NCBI GenBank assembly: GCA_038501625.1
Contig: JAZAYU010000013.1
Coordinates: 3,658,001 to 3,722,000, forward strand
Direction of reading: 5' to 3'
Length of the DNA: 64,000 nucleotides
DNA from: Corbicula japonica
Taxonomy: Eukaryota; Mollusca; Bivalvia; Venerida; Cyrenidae
The translations under genes and the position numbers were made by a program. Each line of letters opens with the position of its first letter. The stretch's first letter is position 1. Shown piece by piece: positions 1 through 10,087 of the stretch. Below the pieces are notes generated by a model. It saw only the letters and a program-made list of their open reading frames with translations, was not told the origin of the DNA and made no database searches.

Positions 1-86
1 ATCAGATGGCATGAATGTGCCAGCTGATCTTGATCTTCACTGGTCGCACATGCGTAAAAATGCGTATATATGGAAGAAAGGGTTAA
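1..86. repeat. Family A double-hairpin repeat, right half cut by window edge
   Basis: Ends in the type I terminus: GATCTTGATCTTCACTGGTC, GCACATGCGTAAAAATGCG and AAAGGGTTAA. The left part is outside the window. Confidence 0.8.
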
Positions 87-208
87 GTAAAGCATTTTAT
101 GTAATCAAGCATCTCCTTATGCCTCTGCTTTATTACTCCACTGCAGTTCCACCCAGCTTGGCTGTATATAACAACTTTCCAGTTTGTTTAGGTTTTAAGA
201 AGGCCATA

Positions 209-289
209 TTTCAGTCTCCATATCAGCCAATCAGATGATTGAAATTTGAGCCTAGTCTCCAAACTCAGTTTTATTATCTTGGTCCCTTG
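209..289. repeat. Family B palindrome, right half only
   Basis: Carries the CAGCCAATCAGATG core, a diverged TTGAAATTTGAGCCTAGTCT arm and a CTCAGTTTTATTATCTTGG end. The left arm is missing. Confidence 0.7.
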
Positions 290-699
290 TGTAGTGCTAT
301 TCCAGAACCAGAAATTATTCATGTCTCAATGTGTTTTAGTAGCTAATCCGAGTGCTGAATCTCACTGAATATTTATTTATTTATTATTGGTGTGTTTTTA
401 TTTGAAAACTACTACTTACACACTGGCATGAGGTTTCTTTTTGGAAAAATCACAGGCAAGTCCTAAGTCTGATATTCGTACATGACCGTTTTCATCTAGT
501 AATATATTTGCAGGCTGAAAATAGAATGCCACATGTAAGTTCAGAGTCTGATTTTTTAATCAAAACAGTTGCTAAATGCCTGTTTCAACAGGTGGCTATT
601 AATTATGATATGAATTTTATTATACTGCTATTTCCAGAAACTGGCTCATTCAGACAGGTGGCTGCAAAAATCTGTAACCATTATAATTGTTCATCCCTT

Positions 700-905
700 C
701 AATCCATATATACAGGTTTTAACACAGGTGCAAACAGTGTAGATTTAGATTAGCCAGAACATTCTGTGTCATCTACTAAGGATTTACACTGCTTGTTGGT
801 CAAAAATAACCTTATTTATATTAAAGCAAACAGTGTAAATCCTGATCAGTCAGTATCACTGTGCAAAATGATCTGTACCTAACTGTTTGCCCAAGAAATA
901 AAAAG
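700..905. repeat. Family A repeat, degraded copy
   Basis: CAAACAGTGTAGATTTAGAT, then a spacer like GGTCAAAAATAACC, then CAAACAGTGTAAATCCTGATC. Both hairpins are recognisable but the termini are eroded. Confidence 0.7.
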
Positions 906-969
906 TCTTATATAATATTTATGAAGGAAAGTGTAACAAAATATAGTTGTAGAATATTAGGCTGAAATA

Positions 970-1250
970 AACTAGACTGTGTCCTCGGGACACCAATACC
1001 CCCACTGCTTCAATATTTTTTAACAAAGGGCCATAACTCTTGGAAAAAAAGGTAGCAGGAATAAATATTTTCTTTACAATCATCTACACATCCTGCTTGA
1101 TCATCTGTGCAAGTTTAAAAGAAATCCACAAAATAGTTGATGAGAAGTTAATGCCACAAGATTTGGGGGATGTACGGATGGATGGACATAATGACGGAGG
1201 TACATATGTCCGGGTGCAACATTATATGCCTCCCACTTTATTGGGGCAAT
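970..1250 (+). mobile_element. Minimal pearl-like element with a single core unit
   Basis: Left end ACTAGACTGTGTCCTCGGGA with CACCAATACCCCCACT; right end ATGCCTCCCACTTTATTGGG with GCA. The same ends bound 9776-14202. Between them is one core unit (GGGCCATAACTCTTGG to GTTGATGAGAAGTTAATGCC) and a short GGATGGATGG run. No protein is encoded. It shows the smallest form of the element, before core expansion. Confidence 0.7.
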
Positions 1251-1364
1251 AAAAACCACAGGATAAAGCTTTTATAGATCTAGTTTTTATTCCAAATGTA
1301 CGAGTTTATAATAATATTTAATGTAAGATAATTTATCAACCTGATGTTGGCACATTTTCCTTTT

Positions 1365-1440
1365 AAATTTATTAGGTTATTTCTGACCAAAAAAGGTACA
1401 GTGTAGATCCTGATCAAATGGCACAGATATGCTTGTGAGG
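1365..1440. repeat. Family A repeat fragment
   Basis: Spacer AGGTTATTTCTGACC and one arm, ACAGTGTAGATCCTGATC. It lies about 100 bp downstream of the exon at 1536-1748. Confidence 0.6.
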
Positions 1441-1535
1441 AAAGTGTTAATTTACTTGGTGCAATGGGAATATGAGAGTATTTCAAAGCTGAACTGACCA
1501 GAAAATAACAAACTGTAGTGTTACTGTTCTCTTAC

Positions 1536-1748
1536 CTTTAAATCTCTATAGACAACAAAACGACTGTGCATATGCTCTAGGCCGAGGATAACTTCCGCTG
1601 CATAAAAGCGGACCTCCTTCTCGAGGAAGACACCATGTTGTGACAGATGGTAGTGTAAGTCGCCGCCGTTCATTAAATCTAATATAAAGCACAGTTTTTC
1701 GGGCGTTTGAAAGGCATACGTCATACACACTATAAATGGACTCCCCTC
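1536..1748 (-). CDS. GRK2/3 exon, kinase hinge and catalytic loop
   Basis: 213 bp, 71 codons, phase 0 at both ends. The acceptor is CTTTCAG and the donor is AAG|gtaaga. The peptide runs [20 protein letters not shown], the hinge [19 protein letters not shown], then [20 protein letters not shown] and RDLK. YRDLK is the catalytic loop with the proton-acceptor Asp, in the form used by AGC and GRK kinases. The next exon, starting with the PANILL segment, is not found between 1 and 1535 and should lie below the window. Confidence 0.95.
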
Positions 1749-1962
1749 CTGAAAGAGAAAGTAAACAGCTGTATTAGTTAACCATGAACATAGAACAATT
1801 CTGCAATGGACTCATATTCTTTTAAGCCTTTTACCTCTAGATCAGGCTAACAGCACATGCTGTCAAACAGGTGACTGGCAGCACAACTTGTGCAAACTAA
1901 AACTGGAAATAGTCAGGACATCTGCACCATCCAGTCATTGTGGACACTGATAAAACCTCTGG

Positions 1963-2211
1963 TTTACCCTTTACTCCATAGATACACCTTTATTGCATGG
2001 GCAAACATGTAGATCCAGATCAGCTGACACTAAATTATGCCATCTGATTAGGATCTACAATGTTCGCTTTCATACTCATTAGGTTTTTTCTGTCCAAGAT
2101 CAGATCAGTGCAGATCCAGATAAGCTAGCACAGATGTGATAGCTTATCTGGATCTACACTGGTCAAACATGCATTTAAATGCACATACATGTATATGAAG
2201 TAAAGGGTTAA
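1963..2211. repeat. Family A repeat, complete copy (type II then type I)
   Basis: Runs from TTACCCTTTACTCCATAG to GAAGTAAAGGGTTAAC. The type II hairpin comes first, then a type I-like hairpin with ATAAGCTAGC / GATAGCTTAT arms. Both ends are intact. Confidence 0.85.
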
Positions 2212-3137
2212 CAATGACTTTCACAAAAAAGCAAGTTGATTAACATTATTTACTTAGACAAGGGTATATCTCCGTTTCAAATTCGCTTCTTTTATGGAAA
2301 AATAATCTTATAAAGACTTAATTCCCTGGAGAGAAGTAAAGCAACATCACATTCCTCACAATAATGAAATAACAACATTATTTTCTTTATACAAAAAAGG
2401 TCAATTTGCACACAAAATTTTCCCCAGTAACTCAGGTTGAACATTTTACTACCAATTATCACCCATGGGAACTATAACAAGCTTTTCTTTGTTATTGGCA
2501 TGTCACGGTATGTCACAGAACCTCACTTTCTTGACTCTCTTCACGAGGCCAACAAAGAAATTAACAGTGAACATTCTGTATAATCTAAGTTTATAAATCT
2601 ATAGCTTTGGAGAAAAGCAACCATCTAAAGGACATTCCTCTTGCGTTCACAAAGCAAAACAATTCTAGATGTGTCCTAAGGGGTCAATGTTGTATGTGCC
2701 TAACTTAATTTCATGCTAAACTTCTCAATATTTTTCCTACCCCCATCAGACTTCTGATAATAGACCCTGCCACAAATCAAGGGTTCAGCACCAAATGTTT
2801 GTATCTCAAATAGAATACAATAAGACATACAATAGTTTTGCTCAGGGAATTGTCTTAATGCAGATTAGTAACAGATTTCATAGGCCGTCAGCAAAACCAT
2901 AATGGTTCAAAGAAAAAACTGTCTCAGAAATTATTAGATTGCTTAAAAAAAGACTGTGAAGCAACTTCCAATAAAGCTCAAGGTATTGGCCGTGTAAATT
3001 TGTTATGACATTTTCTTCACATTACAGGCAAAAACCACCAAATTGTCCGTCTTTTAAGTAATCTTTCATGCTTACTAATGAAACATGGTCCAGCCCTAAG
3101 CAGGATAGTAAACCAGTCTCTATACGCTTACTTCTGG
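2212..3137. other. Intron stretch, nothing recognised
   Basis: AT-rich sequence between repeats, with no long frame, no splice-site-bounded homology and no tandem structure seen. Confidence 0.5.
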
Positions 3138-3280
3138 CCCCAAGTTTATAAAACTGAGCATGAAAACCAGTCTCAAATCTCAAGCATCTGATTGGCTGAA
3201 ATGGCGACCAGTCGCCATTTCAGCCAATCAGATGCTTGAGATTCGAGACTGGTTTCCATGCTCAGATTTATAACCTTCAG
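3138..3280. repeat. Family B palindrome, complete copy
   Basis: Near-perfect foldback of about 143 bp. The centre ATGGCGACCAGTCGCCAT is flanked by CAGCCAATCAGATGCTTGAG and its complement; the ends are TTTATAAAACTGAGCATG and CATGCTCAGATTTATAACC. A weaker half copy follows to about 3345. The central stem is a good example of the family B consensus. Confidence 0.9.
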
Positions 3281-3408
3281 CTCTGATTGGTCAGTTCTGA
3301 GACTCAGATCAATTTAAACCCATCAGCTGCTTGAGTCAAGAGATTGTTTTAACCTTTACTCCATGGAGAAATGCTTTATCACATATAGTGTGTCTGAGAA
3401 AGATCAGG

Positions 3409-3521
3409 ACTGAAGGTTATAAAGCTGAGATTGGAAACCAGTCTCAAATCTCAAGCATCAGCCAATCAGATCATTGAGATTTGAGAGTGGTTTCCATGCT
3501 CAGTTTTATAACCTTCAGCCT
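3409..3521. repeat. Family B palindrome with shortened centre
   Basis: The outer arms GAAGGTTATAAAGCTGAG and CTCAGTTTTATAACCTTC are intact. The central ATGGCGAC block and one CTGATTGGC arm are missing, as expected from deletion inside a hairpin. Confidence 0.85.
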
Positions 3522-3774
3522 TGGTGTCACCGACGACTGACGAGTCTAAACTTCTCATTAACCAGATAGAATCTTCATGAAAACCCACATTTTGTCATAT
3601 GATGTCATCCTAAATAATATCATTTGAAAATTTACTGTAATCACATTAAATTAGGATTAAATAGGATATGAAGATTTCCCATTCAACCATCCCTTTACAC
3701 CCATAGACCTAGCTTTTAAAAACAACAACTAATCCAGTCCATTATTTGTACACCAGTATGTTTAACAGAATTCA

Positions 3775-3992
3775 TTTACCCTTTACTCCATGGGATATGT
3801 GTTTTCCATGGGCCAACAGTGTAGATCCAGATCAGCTTGCACATTCACGCCATCTAATTAGGATCAACACTGTTTCTGATCAATTAGGTTATTTCTGACA
3901 GTGTAGATCCTAATAAGATGGCCCTGAAGAGCTGGCTGATCTGGATCTACACTGTTTGCACATGTGATGAAACCTGTATTAATAGAGTAAAA
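3775..3992. repeat. Family A repeat, nearly complete copy
   Basis: Starts TTACCCTTTACTCCATGG. It has CAACAGTGTAGATCCAGATC, the GGTTATTTCTGAC spacer and GCTGATCTGGATCTACACTG. The right terminus is eroded. Confidence 0.8.
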
Positions 3993-4865
3993 TGATAAAC
4001 AGTTGCTGTTCTTGAATATATTAACGATGTAAAACATTGTCTGATTCGAGAGTTGATTTGTCTCCTATTCAGGTTATTTCTATAATTATTCAACCTACAG
4101 CCATGAATATTTGTCCAGTATGAAATTAATCACGATTTAGGTCAAACAAATCACACGTTTTGCTCTCCAATTAAGGATTTATTTGTATGGCCGAATTCTC
4201 AACACTAGTTTAGCCATATTTATAATGCTCCCAAATGGCTGCATGCACAAAGCAGCTTATTTTGCACTGTTGACTGCATGCTTAATTACATGACACTGCT
4301 AACACTAGTATGATTATCATGCTTGCATCTAATGTTAAAAAGGTCTTGTATTGCATGAGGGACACCAATTTCTTCCTGGTCTCATTTATTATAAAAAAAG
4401 GAATATTTCATGATTAAAGTACATTAATCACTACTAAGCCCTGTTAAGTCTCATTAAATTGCTCCAGAATTTTCTAGGAAATGTAAGATTTCTCATGCAA
4501 TGAACAACTGTTAAATTATAGTGTCAGCAAACCAGATAGTTGGTGTTTTAATCTAAGTCGAGTCTTGTGCTGTAATATATATTTTTTTTATTTTGAAAAA
4601 AGAAATAAATAAATATATATTAGGTTATTCCACTACTATAAAAAATTGTTTCAGACATTAAAAAATTAAAAAAAAAAATTAAAATACAATGATGAAATAG
4701 TATGCAAGAATAATAAAAATCTATTACATATGCCCAACTTAGATTAAAGCAAAAAGTCTGGCTGACAGGAAACTGTTCTCCGAATAACCATCCAAAACAC
4801 AGTTTCTTAAAGAAGGGATTTCTCTATCAAAACCTTGCAACAGAAAGATACGATAACACACATTA

Positions 4866-4972
4866 GTTATATCCTGACAAATTCTTGTAGTTCCAGATCA
4901 GCCGGCACATCCATGCCATCTAAACTGAATCTGCACCGGTTGCATTTTGGTAAAAAAACAAACCTAACGTCA
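4866..4972. repeat. Family A repeat fragment
   Basis: One type I hairpin: AGTTCCAGATCAGCCGGCAC, ATGCCATCT and CTGCACCGGTTGCATTTTGG. Confidence 0.65.
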
Positions 4973-6404
4973 TAAGTCAGTGGGTTCAGTCCCATGAAAT
5001 ACTAACAACACTTCTTTCTGTTCGCTGTCAATGTAAATATTCTGAAAATCTATCTGAGAAAATTCGCCATATAATAATGAACAGTTTGATAATTATTGTA
5101 CAATTAAAGACTTTTGTACAGAGCCTTATATAAATAAAGGGCCTTCAACCAACCAACTTTTAATCGAATAACCACATTACAGTGTTGTCTGCAGTTGCCC
5201 TATCCACATTTTTTGGAGTAGACATTATTTATAGTGATAATTCTTTGAACAATGCAAATCAGTGAAAACAATTTTAAACACCTGAAAGGTCATAAATATT
5301 TTTGAATCGATCAATATTGATAAGTAAGTTGGGCAGCTGCAAACAAACAATTTTTAAGACTGGCCTATACTTCTGTAAACTTTCTCAGAAACAAAAGACA
5401 GAAACAGTCTGCTTTGTAAATTTTACCTTTTTCAAAGAATATGTCTGTGTAAGTCGTGCATAGAATTCAATATTCAAACTCAAACTGCTCATTATAACTG
5501 CAATTAGTTTTCTATTTGCAGACAGCAGCAATCATGCCTTTGATATTATTTGAGCAAGTCACGATCATATCATAATTATAGAATCTGACGGCAGATGCAG
5601 AAAAAATCTGCACGAAATCATGTCCTTATAATAGCAAGAATCTTTCAAAGTAATCTTAAGAAATAACTCTAACCAGTTATTTTAAAGGGTTACTTGGCAA
5701 TAGATTTCTTGCAGAATCACTCAATGACACTAGCATAATGTCGCGGTAATTCTGAGAAGACATGTACACATTATATGACAATTTGGAAGAGCAGAATAAA
5801 ATGACCAATTGAAATACAATAAAATATCACATGTATGCTCTGTATGGACTATCTGATTTGCTACCGAAAAGGTATTTAAATAAAGTGCTTCTAAACAGAC
5901 AAAAACAAATTTGTGCAAATTTATCATACAAGCTTTTGGAATCACTCTTTTTAGAAGTACAGTGACAATTTGTTGCCTTCACACTAATAGTACACTTTTT
6001 CTCTTCATGCTCTGTTTTAACGACTGTTCAATGCGACAGATAAAATCATCGCCACTAAGTTTTGCAAATCTGAACTATTTAAAATTCATAGTAATTTGCT
6101 GATAAACATTTACCTGTCGAGTAACATCATGTCAAGAAATCAATAACTGTTTTATCATTTGATTTGGTAATTTCTCAGTATTTCTTTGTTAAAATATTCC
6201 TTGCTGCAAGTTTTGTGCTTTGCTTTAAATAAGTTACAAATTCGTTTCATGTTGTAGAATTTAAATCTTCCATATTGACATCGATAATCTATTCGATCAT
6301 GTTAATTAAACTAATGAATTCATTTTAGGTAAGTTACAAAGTTGGCTTATAGGACTGCTCAAGGCCCATTAACAAGGGAATGTTGAATTCATTTTTTTAA
6401 TGAA
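4973..6404. other. Intron stretch, nothing recognised
   Basis: About 1.4 kb of AT-rich sequence. Two opposed frames of about 65-70 codons (5730-6102) have no recognisable domain. Confidence 0.5.
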
Positions 6405-6478
6405 TCTCCATTTCAGCTAATCAGATATTTGAGATCTGAGACTGCTCTTCGATCTCAGTGTTATGATCTTCAGCCATG
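6405..6478. repeat. Family B palindrome, diverged half copy
   Basis: CCATTTCAGCTAATCAGAT, TTTGAGATCTGAGACTGCTC and TTATGATCTTCAGCC. Confidence 0.65.
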
Positions 6479-6592
6479 GTTCCAATCATGAAACATGATT
6501 TTACACACTGATCCATGAATACAGGCTATTCCAATATACTTTTGTCATCTGTACACGAGTCCAAAAAGATATCCCTATTGTACAGTCTTATG

Positions 6593-6890
6593 TTAACCCT
6601 TTCCTCCATATATACACATTTTTACGCATGTGCGACCAGTGTAGATCCAGATCAGCCGGCACATCCATGCTGTGTGATCAGGATCTGCACTGGTCACATT
6701 TTGGTCAGAAATAACCCAACGAATCAAAAGCGAACATAGATACACCTTTATTGAATGGACAAACAGTTTAGATATAGATCAGCCGGCACATCCGTGCCAT
6801 CTGATCAATATCTAAACTGTTTGCTTTCTTATTTGTCAGGTTATTTCTGACGAAAGTGTGACCAGCGCAGCTCCTGATCAGATGGCAGGA
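6593..6890. repeat. Family A repeats, two copies joined
   Basis: A type I hairpin with terminus GTTAACCCTTTCCTCC and spacer GGTCAGAAATAACC is followed by a second left half beginning ATAGATACACCTTTATTG. The second carries a type II hairpin with ACAGTTTAGATATAGATC opposite GATCAATATCTAAACTGT, so both arms hold the same variant bases. Confidence 0.85.
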
Positions 6891-7189
6891 ATACAAGATA
6901 CCGTTGTCTAGACGCTTGGTGGGTTTCCTTGCCCAGATTTCTTTGAACCAAATTCATTTGACTAATTCTATTTTGTGATGTAGGTATGATAAAAAAGAAT
7001 CTGAGACAAACTTGGTTCCAAGAAATCAGTGTGGTTAACTCACATGCTATCTAGGCAACCATGATGACTTTTAACAAGTTGTGTTTCTCCTTATTATACA
7101 GCTCAATTGTAATTTTCATTTCATTTGTCATTTTTTAACACTGATCTTTATTGTTTTTGAAAAAATTGTCAGTTACATATTTAACAAGG

Positions 7190-8520
7190 CAGTCGGAACG
7201 ACAGCAATATCCCCCGCCGCATGCAGGAATGTTGGAAAGGTTATGGATGCTTAATTGCAAATAAACAAATATATCTCCAGCAGTTCTGAAGTTATGGAGC
7301 AAATATGAAAGACATGGATAAATATGAACCTTCAAAAACAACTAGTGACCTTGACCGTCAAGGTTGGAACATGGGTTCTGCACATCATCTAGGTGGAATG
7401 AACATTTGACTAAAATTTGATAAAATTCATTGCAGGGGTTCAGAAGATATGAACCGGACACAAAATACATACGGTAGTTCAAATCTTCAATGACCTTGAC
7501 CTCGAGCCAGCCAGGTTGGAACATGGGTTCTGCACATCATCTTGATGGGCTGAACATTTGATAAAAGTTTCATGATATTCATTCTAGGGGTTCAAAAGAT
7601 ATGAACCAGACACAAAATACATAGTTCAAATCTTCAAACATCACTGGTGACCTTGACCTTGCCAGGTGGGAACATGGGTTCTGCACATCCGTCTTCATGG
7701 GCTGAGCATTTGACTAAAGTTTCATGAAATTTCTTCTAGGGGTTTAGATGATATGAACCGGACATGAAGTACATGGTTCGAATCTTCAAACACCACTGGT
7801 GACCTTGACCTTGAGCCAGCCATGTTAAAACATGGGTTCTGCACATCGTCTTCATAGGCTGAGCATTTGACTTAAGTTTCATGAAATTTCTTTTAGGGGT
7901 TCAGATTATATGAACTGGACACTAAAAATACATGGTTCATATCTTCAAACACCACTGGCAGGGCTTTTTTTCACTGCTAGGGGAAGGGGCCCACGCCCTA
8001 TAATTTTGGGGAAAATAGCTTGATTTTTTCTCTGAAGGGGAATGAAAAAACCTGAGGTTTACCCGGTAGTTATTTTTGGGGGAAAACTGCAAGATTTTAA
8101 AGAAATTTTCTGAGGGGAAGGCGCCCATAAACAGCCCCTTCTAAAGAAGGAAAAAAAGCTCTGACTGGTTACCTCGACCTTGAGCCGGCCAGGTTGGAAC
8201 ATGAGTTCTGCACGTTGTCTTCAGGGGGAGAACATTTGACTAAAGTTTCATGGAATTCCTTCTAGGGGTTCAGAAGATATGAACTGGACACGAAATACAA
8301 GGTTCAAATCTTCAAACACCACTGGTGACCTTGACCGTGAGCCGGCCAGGTTGCAACATGGGTTCTGCACATCGTCTTGATGCAGAGAACATTTGACTAA
8401 AGTTTCATGAAATTCCTTCTAGGGGTTGAAAAGTTATGGATGGGACACGAAATGTGCGCACACGGAAGGACGGACGAAGATCATTACTATATCCCTCAGC
8501 CGCTATGCAGAGGGGGATAA
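7190..8520 (+). mobile_element. Pearl-like element with about seven monomers of ~155 bp
   Basis: Left end AATATCCCCCGCCGCATGC; right end, inverted, CGCTATGCAGAGGGGGATA. An ACGGAAGGACGGACG run precedes the right end. The core monomer recurs at 7363, 7515, 7667, 7824, 8194 and 8351 (start of TTGGAACATGGG or a variant). Each unit carries TGACCTTGACC, GGTTCTGCACATC and TAGGGGTTCAGAAGATATGA. A hAT-like MITE (7959-8163) interrupts it. There is no transposase. Confidence 0.75.
7959..8163. mobile_element. hAT-like MITE inside the 155-bp array
   Basis: 205 bp. Terminal inverted repeat CAGGGCTTTTTTTCACTGC opposite GAAAAAAAGCTCTG, with GGGGAAGGGGCC / GGCGCC subterminal matches. ACTGG is present on both sides (7954-7958 and 8164-8168), and uninterrupted monomers read CACCACTGGTGACC, so the direct repeat is 5 bp. 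That is shorter than the usual 8 bp for hAT, so the superfamily is uncertain. A second copy is at 22285-22481. Confidence 0.75.
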
Positions 8521-8706
8521 AAAAACACAAGTGGGAGCAAGTGACTGAATGAATGATGAGAGAGCAGCTAAAAGCAACCTTGCTTTAATATATATAAAGT
8601 ATGTGATGGATGTACTGCAGTGAAAACTGGAGCTGGCGTGTAATACAACATTCTCCTCTACACTACCCTTAGCTAAAGCTGTCTGACTGGTACATTTAGA
8701 ACTTAC

Positions 8707-8806
8707 CCCTGTACTGACTAGAGAAAGCATTATTCTTTCATTTAATGCTAATGTTTCACCTCCTTTCATCTTTATTCGTTTTTTGTCTAAACATTTCATG
8801 GCATAC
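8707..8806 (-). CDS. GRK2/3 exon, kinase beta3 lysine and alpha-C helix
   Basis: 100 bp. The first base completes the methionine codon begun in the exon at 17703-17794, and the exon ends in phase 0 at ACAGGG|gtaagt. The peptide begins [20 protein letters not shown] and ends with [13 protein letters not shown]. The ATP-anchoring lysine is in AMK and its salt-bridge glutamate in NERIM. GRK2/3 is recognisable throughout; GG replaces the usual QG after KMK. A family A repeat begins about 30 bp upstream of the acceptor, so the branch-point region touches mobile DNA. Confidence 0.95.
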
Positions 8807-8835
8807 CTGAAATATAAACAAAATTACATTTCTTT

Positions 8836-9068
8836 AACCCACTACTCAATATATATGAATTTATCGCATGAGTGACCAGTGTAGATCCAGATCAGCCAAA
8901 ACCTCTGTTCCGTTTGCTCTAGATCAACACTGTTAGCTTATTGGTCAGAAATAACCTAATGAATCAAAAGCAAACAGTGTAAAATCTATCACATGGCACA
9001 GAATGATGTGCCAGGTGATCTGGATCTATACTGTTTGCACACAGCCATGACCCATTCAGTAAAGGGTA
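8836..9068. repeat. Family A repeat next to the acceptor of a GRK exon
   Basis: Complete but diverged copy (TTTAACCCACTACTCAATAT to AAAGGGTAA; spacer GGTCAGAAATAACC). Its end lies about 30 bp upstream of the exon at 8707-8806 on the minus strand. Confidence 0.8.
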
Positions 9069-10087
9069 AATCCATAGAGTTTCTGTAAACGATCATCCCT
9101 CACTCATAAGATCCATCTTCTATAAAGCAGAAATACTGTTTTTCTAATGTTTAATAAAGTATCATAGAATTTTTGTTACTGCTGACAATAAAGACTTACC
9201 TATGTTATAATAGTCTCTTGAACATTCAAATTTGGGGAGTAGCAGTGTATGCAGTATTACTCAGTTTAACATACATATATTCCCTAATTGATCAGTATGT
9301 TCAATACGTTAACTTATGTCCAAGTTGGAGATTTACCTTAAAAAGGTGATTTCTATGTTGTGTAAAAACAGCCCTAAATTCAGAGAAATTGTGGCTTTTA
9401 TAAGTGGGAGACTCCCAACTCAAGCAGAAGACTTCACTGATATGATATTCATGTGTGCCTGTTTTAATATTGTGCTCATATTTGAGGACAAAATGCAAGA
9501 AAATAAATCCTCTGCAAATTAGCATTACTCCACTGTATGTGACCTGTCTTCACTATTTCCCGGACCTAGGAGGGATATAATTACTACTGTCTGCCTCATT
9601 TCATCAGCAATACTTCAACCTCCATTGATTGTCTGACAGCAGAAATTCTATTATCCTGAAGGCGCTATTTGTAACTGATGTCACATTTACAACCAGTGTT
9701 AACCCAGACCAGCCTGTGCATCCCAGTTTGATCAATGCCTGCACTGTTTGCCTTCATAACAATAATTTCAATTTAACTAGAATGTGTCCTCGGACACTGA
9801 TGCCCCCACTGCTGCAACATTAATTTTTATAACAAAGGGCCATAACTCTGGTAAAAATGGTCGCAGGAGGAACAATCCTTTCTTTACATTCATCTACACA
9901 TTCTGCTTGATCATCTGTGCAAGTTTGAAAAAAATCCACCTTATAGTTTAGGAGGAGTTGATGCCACAACATTTAAAAAAGGAAATTAACAAAGGGCAAA
10001 AACGCTTGTGAAAATGGTCGCAGGAAAAAATCCTTTCTTTACGATCATCTACACATCCTGCTTGATCGTCTGTGAAAGTTTGAAAAA

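Noticed and set aside
1521..1535. Reading frame continuing VREQ after RDLK
   Set aside because: It is intron read-through after the gtaaga donor; GRK kinases continue PANILL here, which is expected outside the window.
8503..8706. Extension of the kinase reading frame past STG to 8503
   Set aside because: The sequence GGG|gtaagt is a strong donor and the next exon (1536-1748) continues the family sequence; the extra residues are intron.
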